Source of the DNA: Desulfitobacterium dehalogenans ATCC 51507
Lineage (GTDB): Bacteria > Bacillota > Desulfitobacteriia > Desulfitobacteriales > Desulfitobacteriaceae
Direction of reading: 5' to 3'
Length of the DNA: 64,000 nt
Assembly (NCBI RefSeq): GCF_000243155.2
Contig: NC_018017.1
Span: 2,852,001-2,916,000, forward strand
The position numbers and the translations under genes were made by a program. Positions 57,973-64,000 of this stretch are shown piece by piece. How positions within the stretch are numbered: position 1 is the first letter of the stretch; each line of letters starts with the position of its first letter. The notes beneath the pieces were generated by a model, which was not told the DNA's origin, made no database searches, and saw only the letters and a list, made by a program, of their open reading frames with translations.

Positions 57973-58061
57973 ACCTCCAGCCTCCCGTCTATAGCCGCAC
58001 AATGGCTCGCAACACACAAAATTATGTGTCGACATCCTCTATAGACATCCTATTCGGAAAA

Positions 58062-59225
58062 CTAGGAAAGTATGTCCACTACCTTGCCAAATACTCCTCC
58101 CCCACCTGCTTGTAAATGCAGCTTTCCCTGGCGGGAAAGGTATATCCAGCGCGCGGCCTTTTCTCCTGCTATCTTCACCAAATCTTCCATAGGGACGTGA
58201 TGAAGCACATTCATTTCAGTACCAAAACTCTGGAGTAAGCGTTGGACCATTTTCGGTCCGATTCCCGGCAAGTCCTTAAGAGGCAGCTGGTAAATATAGC
58301 GCGGATCCGGTTCAGCAGGAATTTCGGCATCCGCAATACTGACCAATCTATCCAGCACACCCATGACCACATGTCCACCACCGCAAGTCGAACATCCCAG
58401 TAAGGGCGGCTCCCCTTCAACGACCTTTTCGCAGACTAAACAATAGGTTCTGTGGTATTTGCCAAATACAGGGGGCAGTCCATAGTTAACTAAAACTTCG
58501 CCTTTAATCCTATGGACCAGCTCTTGCAGCCCTTGAAAGGAGCCCTCAGATAGATTCAGCAGATTATACTCCCGAGCGATCTTGGGCAGAGAATGGGCAT
58601 CTGAATTGCTGAAGAGCACGACCTTACCCAATTCGCTGATGGAGCGCGCCATTTGCCGGTCCGCGCTCAGACCAATCTCTAAGGCCAGGGGCATTCCCGG
58701 CAAAACATCAAGGAGGCTCTCACAGCAATTGCCATAAATCCCTTTGTGGGGTGTAAAAGCATGAGCAGGCAGCCAGATGCCCTCACCAACCGCTACGGCT
58801 TCAAGCCATTGCTCCACACTCAGATGAGCTTTTTGAGAGCTAAGCTGCCAATTCTTTACATAGGGTTGTAGTTTACGGATATATTTTTCCAGGTGGTCTA
58901 AGGTAGGGAAATAAGCAAGAAAATGAGCGGAACCCGTCCCCAGAGAGAGTTCGATTTCCGTACCCGGAATAATTATCAATCCTTGGGCCGTATATCCTCC
59001 TCCCTCGAGAGGCCGGAGTAAACCCTCTTGAAGCAAAGTAAGAAAATCCTTCCGCACTCCTTGGGATTGGGAATCGATTATCCCGATCATGGATAGACCT
59101 TTGATATCACGGGCAACCTGGATGACGCCGGGTAGATTCATGGACTTAGCCGCAGTAATCTTGACTGGTTTTCCATCTAAGCTTTGGCCGATGTGAATAT
59201 GGAGATCGGTATAGTAACGTGTCAC
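58062..59225 (-). CDS. PHP-domain nuclease-like protein, endonuclease Q family
   Basis: A 387-residue protein. The PHP domain starts at YYTDLHIHIG, with FSNSDAHSL (residues ~215) and IDSQSQG carrying metal ligands. A CxxC-x(n)-CxxC zinc knuckle (YCLVCEK ... GCSTCGGGH) lies near 280-305. A helix-hairpin-helix (LPLKDLPGIGPKMVQRLLQSFG) ends the protein. In archaea and some Firmicutes, EndoQ cuts DNA 5' of deaminated bases; that role is inferred here. The start is GTG, overlapping the nudF stop (GTGA). Confidence 0.88.
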   Translation of the reverse strand: MTRYYTDLHIHIGQSLDGKPVKITAAKSMNLPGVIQVARDIKGLSMIGIIDSQSQGVRKDFLTLLQEGLLRPLEGGGYTAQGLIIIPGTEIELSLGTGSAHFLAYFPTLDHLEKYIRKLQPYVKNWQLSSQKAHLSVEQWLEAVAVGEGIWLPAHAFTPHKGIYGNCCESLLDVLPGMPLALEIGLSADRQMARSISELGKVVLFSNSDAHSLPKIAREYNLLNLSEGSFQGLQELVHRIKGEVLVNYGLPPVFGKYHRTYCLVCEKVVEGEPPLLGCSTCGGGHVVMGVLDRLVSIADAEIPAEPDPRYIYQLPLKDLPGIGPKMVQRLLQSFGTEMNVLHHVPMEDLVKIAGEKAARWIYLSRQGKLHLQAGGGGVFGKVVDILS

Positions 59226-59794
59226 TGTTCTTTACCTAATAACAATAATATGGCCAGCATGGTTTTGGCATCATTAAGTTTACCGGATAAAGCCTGTTCT
59301 TTGGCTTGGGCCCAAGGCATACTCACCACATTCAAAAATTCATCCTCATCAGCTTGCAGAGGATCCCAAACTAATTCCGTTGCCTTATAGAGATGAATGA
59401 TCTCATCGGTAAAGCCCGGGGTCGTATAAATACTGACCAAATGCTCCAAGGTGCCGCGATAACCCGTCTCTTCTCTCAATTCCCGCTCGGCACAGACCAG
59501 CGGCTCTTCCCCTGGGTCCAGCTTACCCGCCGGCATCTCTAAGGTAGCCTGCTGAATAGGATAACGATATTGACGGACCAAAAGCAGCTCATCCCCTTTA
59601 AAGGGTAAGATTCCCACTGCCCCCGGGTGTCTCACCACTTCACGGGTGGTTTCCGCACCATTGGGCAAACGAACCCTGTCCCGGTCCATTCTCAGCATCC
59701 GCCCGGCAAAGACGATTTCTTTTTCCAGGCATTTCTCTTCCAATTTGTCAATCACCGCTCTGCCGCCTTTTTCTGGTTCAGGTTTATTATTCAT
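59222..59794 (-). CDS. nudF: ADP-ribose pyrophosphatase, Nudix family
   Basis: A 190-residue hydrolase cleaving ADP-ribose to AMP and ribose-5-phosphate. The Nudix box lies near residue 105: GKLDPGEEPLVCAERELREETGYRG, with the REELREET core intact (shown here split over two lines of function: Gly, then REL, then EE). VVRHPGAVGILPF and LVRQYRYPIQQATLEMPAG precede it. The ATG at 59794 has GGGAGTG upstream. It heads the nudF-endoQ-spoIIM group. Confidence 0.92.
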   Translation of the reverse strand: MNNKPEPEKGGRAVIDKLEEKCLEKEIVFAGRMLRMDRDRVRLPNGAETTREVVRHPGAVGILPFKGDELLLVRQYRYPIQQATLEMPAGKLDPGEEPLVCAERELREETGYRGTLEHLVSIYTTPGFTDEIIHLYKATELVWDPLQADEDEFLNVVSMPWAQAKEQALSGKLNDAKTMLAILLLLGKEQ

Positions 59795-59944
59795 CAATAT
59801 TCACTCCCAGGTACCATTTTACTCCTAATCTTATTCTAACTCAAATAGTTAAGCTTTTCATCATTCTCCCTCAGAAGGTGTTCCTTTTGGCACTTTGGGG
59901 GTGCAGTTTTCAAAAGGCGGCTTTAATGTTTAATCTCCCATCCG

Positions 59945-59980
59945 TCGATCAAATGGTGCACCGGTGCACCATTTGATCGA
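59945..59980. repeat. 36-bp perfect loop-less palindrome
   Basis: TCGATCAAATGGTGCACC is followed immediately by its exact complement. It sits in the 220-base gap between the beta-propeller gene (ending at 60018) and nudF. No T tract follows on either side, so it does not look like a standard terminator. The rest of the gap shows no other signal. Confidence 0.85.
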
Positions 59981-60017
59981 TACTAAAGACTCGCGGAACT
60001 GCCGAGGAAGGAAGAGA

Positions 60018-62084
60018 TCAGTTGAGAATCTCTATCCCTCCCTGCTCCTCCAGGGTGTTTAAATCATGGGCTTTCAGATAGCCGTTGGATAGGGTGTAAA
60101 GTGTATCTCCGATATAGAGGATGCGGGAAATGTTCCGGTTATAGTCATAGCGCCCGGTATGCTGGAGGTTCGCCACCGCTCCCGGGGGGTGGTGAGTTAT
60201 CATTCCTTTAAGGGTAAAGCCGTCCAATGCGGAAAGATTATAGACAAAGGCTCCCTGAAAAACCGGCTGCCCGTGAGCTAGGCGCGGATCTTTCTGAGCC
60301 AGGTAATCGTCTTTGTTTACGATGGCCGGGTCCACATCGCAAACCGTCACCGGAAAAGCCAGGATACCTTTCTCTTTATCAAAAAGAAGGGCTTTATGGT
60401 TCGAGAATAGTTCTGACTCTGTCCCTCTGTCCCCAATTTCGACTTTGAATTTTTCTTTGGGGTTGTTCACATCGCTGACATCAAAGAGAGCCACCTTCAT
60501 GCCAAGATAATAGGCATTTTTCACTGTGCCTTCTCCCGACCAGTGAGGTTCTTCCACCTCTACAGCTTCTTTCCCAAAACCGATAATATGATTCTCATCA
60601 TAAGGATGGAGGTAATTGCTGTAGCCCGGAATCTTAAGTTCACCGAGAATAGCAGGATGATTCGGGTCTTTTAAGTCCAGGACGAACAGCGGGTCTACTG
60701 TTTTAAAGGTGACCATATAGCCCCTGTCCCCCATGAAACGGACTGAGTAAATCCTCTCTCCAGGAGCGATGCTTTCTATTTTTCCCGCCTGATTCATGTT
60801 TTGGTCCAAAATATAAAGGTTATTGGTCAGTTCCGCCTCCCCTGTCCGAATAGAAAACTTCTGAAGGGTGGTGGCAATCCGGAAATAACCGTTGTGCTCA
60901 TCCATGCTGAACTGGTTCAAAATATTACCGGGTACGCTGCTCATCCCCAGATACTTCGTCTCACTATTTTGCAGGTTGAATTTATAAACACGGGTATTTA
61001 CTTCCGCCGGCATAACCGCAATCATCCTGGACAGAGCAGGGGTATCACTTACTGCCGTATCTGCTGGCTCCGGAAGAGGCCGGTCTTGATCGTACTTATA
61101 TTCAGGTACGGCCACATAAAGATTTTCCAAGGAGCTGTAGATACTCTCGCCTGCTCCCAGATAGGTTTTCAACTCCATCTTCTTTGCACTCAGATTCTCA
61201 AGATCAATTCCGGCAATCAGCAGGTAATTCGGTTGCGGGGACCCCGGAAAATAGCAGATCTCTTCATAACCGATCCGCTTCATTTCCCCGCCTTCCAGGC
61301 TGTCTCTGTATCCGGGTGTCGTCAGTGCTTCCGGCTGTTCCTGCAGCCGGTAGAGGGGAATGTATTTATTATTGACCAGATAGAGAATAGGGCCGATTTT
61401 TCTTGAGGAAAGATAGTTGCCATCCAGCTCTATTTCTCTGACCTGTTTCAGATTGCTGCGGTCGGCCAGATCATAGACCAGGACCTTGACACTGTTCTGA
61501 AAAGAAGAAACCGGTGACGGATAGATTTCTCTCCCATGGTAATAGCTTTGGTTAAGAATAACAGTAAGATACTGTTCATCCACATACATCTCCAGCGGGT
61601 AGACTTCCCCGTCATACTGTAGAGCTGAAACGACTTCCATCTCCTCCACAGGATAGGCTTTGGCTACGATCAGTTGATTATCGGTGATCTTATAGATGTA
61701 CTCTCCATCTGTTTTTACGGTATCGGCCTCATCCACGCCCCAAACCTGGACATTGGTTCCGGAATAATTCTGCTTACTATTTTGATCGGCAGACCCGGCC
61801 CTCCCACCGTCATCACCGTTTAAAACACTCTCAGCTGCTACCGTATCGCGACCGCTGTACATCTTTATAGTCCGAGTGTTGGATTCAGCTTCTGCCATCA
61901 GTTTTTTGAAATTATCGAAAGATCCTACAAGGGGCAGCGGTTCCACCTGTATTTCTTGCTGAATTTCCTTCTCTGCTTTTCTATCGTCGCTTGCCGCTAT
62001 TGTCGTCTCCAGGTAAGTATTCCAACCCAAAACAGTGATTAAACAAACCATCGCCAGAGCCAGCCCAATCTTTTGACCTTTCAC
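60018..62084 (-). CDS. Exported beta-propeller domain protein (COG4880-like)
   Basis: A 688-residue secreted or anchored protein. A hydrophobic N-terminal segment (IGLALAMVCLITVLGWNTYL) serves as signal or anchor. VQVWGVDEADTVKTDGEYIYKI near residue 112 is the hallmark of the 'beta-propeller distantly related to WD-40' family. Repeats of the form V-x-D-x-x-D-P-x-x-P-x-x-x-G-x-L (LFVLDLKDPNHPAILGEL; LFDVSDVNNPKEKFKVE) follow, each a propeller blade. The GTG start has GGGGGGAT upstream. It is monocistronic. The function is not known; members may bind metals or wall polymers. Confidence 0.88.
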   Translation of the reverse strand: MKGQKIGLALAMVCLITVLGWNTYLETTIAASDDRKAEKEIQQEIQVEPLPLVGSFDNFKKLMAEAESNTRTIKMYSGRDTVAAESVLNGDDGGRAGSADQNSKQNYSGTNVQVWGVDEADTVKTDGEYIYKITDNQLIVAKAYPVEEMEVVSALQYDGEVYPLEMYVDEQYLTVILNQSYYHGREIYPSPVSSFQNSVKVLVYDLADRSNLKQVREIELDGNYLSSRKIGPILYLVNNKYIPLYRLQEQPEALTTPGYRDSLEGGEMKRIGYEEICYFPGSPQPNYLLIAGIDLENLSAKKMELKTYLGAGESIYSSLENLYVAVPEYKYDQDRPLPEPADTAVSDTPALSRMIAVMPAEVNTRVYKFNLQNSETKYLGMSSVPGNILNQFSMDEHNGYFRIATTLQKFSIRTGEAELTNNLYILDQNMNQAGKIESIAPGERIYSVRFMGDRGYMVTFKTVDPLFVLDLKDPNHPAILGELKIPGYSNYLHPYDENHIIGFGKEAVEVEEPHWSGEGTVKNAYYLGMKVALFDVSDVNNPKEKFKVEIGDRGTESELFSNHKALLFDKEKGILAFPVTVCDVDPAIVNKDDYLAQKDPRLAHGQPVFQGAFVYNLSALDGFTLKGMITHHPPGAVANLQHTGRYDYNRNISRILYIGDTLYTLSNGYLKAHDLNTLEEQGGIEILN

Positions 62085-62218
62085 CTGTTATCCCCCCAAA
62101 TACACAATTACTATCCGCCGCTTCGTTCTCACTTTATTCTATAGACGTAAAAACCGAAGAAAAACTGGTTCCTTCGGTTTTAATTCGAAAGCCTAGGATA
62201 AGTACTATGATGACACCG

Positions 62219-62584
62219 CTATTCTCTGGTTTTATGAATTTTCTCTTTTAGTTTTTGAAGTCCGATATACTCAACTACTGCACAACGTCCGATATTATTT
62301 AAGGAGAGTATTTCTGTCAAAAGACGCCCGGTTGTGTAAGTTCCCACGAGAGATTGATTCAGTGCTTCAATTCCTTGTTGGCATTCCGTTCTGCCCAAAA
62401 GATAATCTGTTGAAACATTGTAAAAATCCGCCAGTTTAATAATCGCCCGGGTTTGAAGATCACATTCTCCCTGCTCACATCGGGAATAATGCTGTTGTGT
62501 CGTTCCAATAATTTCTGCAATATCGCGTTGCCTCAAATCTTTATCTTCCCGAAGCCCACGGATTATTTCATATGATTTTTTCAT
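62219..62584 (-). CDS. XRE-family transcriptional regulator
   Basis: A 121-residue protein. The lambda-repressor-type HTH fills residues ~7-62 (GLREDKDLRQRDIAEIIGTTQQHYSRCEQGECDLQTRAIIKLADFYNVSTDYLLG). The C-terminal half is a short helical region (GRLLTEILSLNNIGRCAVVEYIGLQKLKEK) and has no protease or enzyme domain. It is divergent from the GGDEF gene. A GTGTATG-N9-CATACAC dyad just before its start is a likely self-operator. Confidence 0.88.
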   Translation of the reverse strand: MKKSYEIIRGLREDKDLRQRDIAEIIGTTQQHYSRCEQGECDLQTRAIIKLADFYNVSTDYLLGRTECQQGIEALNQSLVGTYTTGRLLTEILSLNNIGRCAVVEYIGLQKLKEKIHKTRE

Positions 62585-62609
62585 GACTCGCCCCTTCTAC
62601 ATTTTATCG

Positions 62610-62632
62610 GTGTATGAAATGATACCATACAC
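62610..62632. promoter_or_regulatory. Dyad between XRE and GGDEF genes
   Basis: GTGTATG-N9-CATACAC, a perfect 7+7 dyad, lies 26 bases before the XRE start codon. Related TGTATTGACA and TGATGTACAATA words occur in the next 50 bases, over the GGDEF promoter. Confidence 0.6.
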
Positions 62633-62644
62633 ATTACTGATGTA

Positions 62645-62673
62645 TTGACATAAATCCATTATTGATGTACAAT
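62645..62673 (+). promoter_or_regulatory. Promoter of the GGDEF gene
   Basis: TTGACA (62645-62650) and TACAAT (62668-62673) are exactly 17 bases apart on the plus strand. The leader to the start codon would be about 190 bases and contains a strong hairpin. Confidence 0.75.
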
Positions 62674-62811
62674 ACTTAATGATACATTTATAATGTGTAA
62701 ATAAGGGGATTTTATTCATGGTGACTCACCTTGTGAATCAAAATTTATATTCATATAATGTGTATGGAAAGACAAAAAAAAATAGTCTGCGGATAACATC
62801 GACCGATTCCC

Positions 62812-62837
62812 AAAATGACGCGCATAGGCGCGTCATT
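62812..62837 (+). promoter_or_regulatory. Hairpin in the GGDEF leader
   Basis: AAATGACGCGC-ATAG-GCGCGTCATTT is a perfect 11-bp stem, 32 bases before the start codon. Only a weak T stretch follows, so it may be an attenuator, a translational element or a stabilising hairpin. Confidence 0.55.
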
Positions 62838-62868
62838 TCCTTATACTCCTGAAAGAAAGGTGAATAAA

Positions 62869-63729
62869 ATGGTCTTTAATACTTTAGCGGAAGCCTTAAC
62901 TAGTATTCAAGCATTGGAGTCGGCAAATACCTCAATTAACATTATAGACATTGACCATAACATCATTTATGAGAGCGCAAGGAAAGATCATAAGCAAAAT
63001 CTCCGTCCGGATGATCATAATAAAATTGACAATGGATTTTACCGTTCCAGAAACGCTGCATTTGGAATTCTCTTCATTGATAATTGGGTTACTGCCGTAA
63101 CAACAATACCCATCCTGATTGCTGATAAACCTTATTCACTGGAGTTCAGACAGTTTATCCGGAAAAATATCCATTACAGTCCAGAATCTCGAAATTTCGA
63201 AGATTTATCTATCCATCAAATAAAGGAAATGGCTATCACAGACTCCCTCACAAAGCTTTATAATCGAAGATATATTGATGAACGGCTACCCATCGATATG
63301 CAAAGTTCTTTCGAATTGGATCAGCCTTTAAGCGTTCTCTTTATAGATATTGATTACTTTAAAAGAATCAATGACCAAAATGGACATATGGCAGGTGACC
63401 AAGTTCTTCAGAAGCTGGCTCTCCTGCTGCAAAAGCAGCTGCGCAGGGGTAGTGGATGGGTTGCCCGGTACGGGGGGGACGAGATACTCATTTGCCTGCC
63501 TGGCAGCGGAAAAAAAATCGCCAAGAGCGTCGCCAATCGGCTCAGAGAAGCGATTGAAAATTGTACTTTTCACTATAAAGGAAAAGAACTCATTGTCACC
63601 TGCAGTATAGGCATCCAGACAATCTTTAAAGATTCTGGCGTAGCAAACGTATCTGAATTGATAGCTATGGCAGATAAGAATCTATATCGGGCGAAGAATG
63701 AAGGACGCAACAGAGTGTGCTCATTATGA
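62869..63729 (+). CDS. Diguanylate cyclase (GGDEF domain)
   Basis: A 286-residue protein. Residues ~1-110 form a PAS/sensor-like domain (SINIIDIDHNIIYESARKD; FGILFIDNWVTAVTTIPI). A linker helix leads to the GGDEF domain (ITDSLTKLYNRRYID at ~123), with metal Asp in FIDIDYFKRIND and the active loop RYGGDEI at residues 200-206. The loop has Ile for the usual Phe. The RxxD inhibitory site before the loop is absent, so product inhibition is unlikely. The sequence shows no membrane segment. The ATG at 62869 has AAAGGTG upstream; the frame open to 62815 has no ribosome site. It would synthesise c-di-GMP, the ligand of the riboswitch family seen before nhaA. Confidence 0.9.
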   Translation: MVFNTLAEALTSIQALESANTSINIIDIDHNIIYESARKDHKQNLRPDDHNKIDNGFYRSRNAAFGILFIDNWVTAVTTIPILIADKPYSLEFRQFIRKNIHYSPESRNFEDLSIHQIKEMAITDSLTKLYNRRYIDERLPIDMQSSFELDQPLSVLFIDIDYFKRINDQNGHMAGDQVLQKLALLLQKQLRRGSGWVARYGGDEILICLPGSGKKIAKSVANRLREAIENCTFHYKGKELIVTCSIGIQTIFKDSGVANVSELIAMADKNLYRAKNEGRNRVCSL

Positions 63730-63897
63730 TACCTCCGCAGACAAAAACCGCTTCTTTTGAATAAAAGCCAATTGTTTAGCAGCTCATTGTTGTAATTTCA
63801 TATCTTATTGGATAAGATATATTAGTACATTACAAATATAAGTAAGCATTCTCATCTAGACTTTTTTCATTTTGTCTATTAAAAGGGGTGAGGGATA

Positions 63898-64000
63898 ATG
63901 TCTAAGGATTTAGCTGAGTCGACGAAGGAGCCATTAAAATTTGATGATATTTTCATGCAGTATTATCCCTGTATCTATAAGTTTATTCGGTGGATGACCC
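63898..64000 (+). CDS. Sigma-70-like RNA polymerase factor (partial, runs off the window)
   Basis: Only the first 34 codons are present. After SKDLAESTKEPLKFDD the segment IFMQYYPCIYKFIRWMT resembles the start of sigma region 2, which in sigma-70/ECF factors reads 'x-x-y-x-x-h-l-y-r-f-i'. GGGGTGAGGGATA precedes the ATG. The identity is tentative because the rest lies outside the window. Confidence 0.55.
   Translation, partial: MSKDLAESTKEPLKFDDIFMQYYPCIYKFIRWMT

Noticed and set aside
60801-61406. 201-codon plus-strand frame within the beta-propeller gene
   Set aside because: It is antisense to clear propeller repeats, with no ribosome site or recognisable domain.
62680-62868. Riboswitch in the leader of the GGDEF gene
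   Set aside because: A strong hairpin is present, but I could match no known aptamer core, so it is reported only as a hairpin.
1-64000. tRNA, rRNA, CRISPR arrays, insertion sequences, prophage genes
   Set aside because: No tRNA cloverleaf landmarks, evenly spaced direct-repeat arrays, transposase motifs or phage structural genes were recognised in the window.

Overview
The window looks like a chromosomal segment of an anaerobic, endospore-forming Firmicute of the Peptococcaceae/Desulfitobacterium type. This is inferred from gene content and not from any database search. The evidence is sporulation genes throughout (spmAB, gerW/ytfJ, spoVAC-AD-AE-AF, spoIIAA-AB-sigF, dacF, spoIIM), oxygen-sensitive 2-hydroxyacyl-CoA dehydratase-type proteins, two lactate permeases, a polyferredoxin, strong AGGAGG ribosome sites, and frequent TTG/GTG starts. 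Most genes lie on the minus strand. No rRNA, tRNA, CRISPR array or transposase was seen.

Layout. 0.3-4.7 kb: a minus-strand aromatic amino acid operon (Lin0512-family gene, aroH, aroF, tyrA, aroA) with a promoter and a probable attenuator in its leader. 4.8-6.2 kb: nhaA behind a c-di-GMP-I (GEMM) riboswitch and terminator. 6.3-9.8 kb: a membrane-anchored protein, a BaiN/YhiN-type flavoprotein, a small His/Cys-tailed protein and a polyferredoxin. 9.9-15.4 kb: two FadR-type regulators and two L-lactate permeases, duplicated in tandem, with three evenly spaced TGGTC-N-GRCC-type operators. 15.5-29.4 kb: the conserved Firmicute block (CBS/DHH-type tRNA nucleotidyltransferase, site-2 protease, trpS, scpA, scpB, ytfI, ytfJ, spmA, spmB, rluB), interrupted by a MarR gene, a glycosyltransferase pair and a 0.66 kb non-coding stretch holding two diverged copies of one element. 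29.5-31.9 kb: a small hypothetical protein, an LCP-family cell-wall protein and a Tyr/Pro-rich protein.

31.9-40.3 kb: a seven-gene minus-strand unit starts at a good sigma-G promoter: spoVAC, spoVAD, spoVAE, spoVAF, two HgdB-like (COG3580/3581-type) proteins and a CoA-enzyme activase. The spoIIA-sigF operon lies next to it on the plus strand with a sigma-H promoter, inverted relative to dacF and spoVA. 40.4-59.8 kb follows Bacillus gene order (nudF ... spoIIM ... yqzK-like, xerD, deoB, pnp, dacF), but about 10 kb sits where Bacillus has fur. That segment holds feoA-feoA-feoB and a Cys-rich partner, an MntR/DtxR regulator, an acyl-CoA dehydrogenase, an acyl-CoA ligase, two 2-hydroxyacyl-CoA dehydratase-like subunits and their activase. 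60-64 kb: an exported beta-propeller protein, an XRE repressor, a divergent GGDEF protein and the start of a sigma-70-like gene.

The most notable observations are: the sigma-G-linked spoVA/radical-dehydratase-like operon; the second dehydratase cluster at the fur position; the c-di-GMP riboswitch on an antiporter gene; two unrelated genes whose ribosome site sits in a hairpin loop with the start codon in the stem; and the duplicated non-coding element upstream of trpS.
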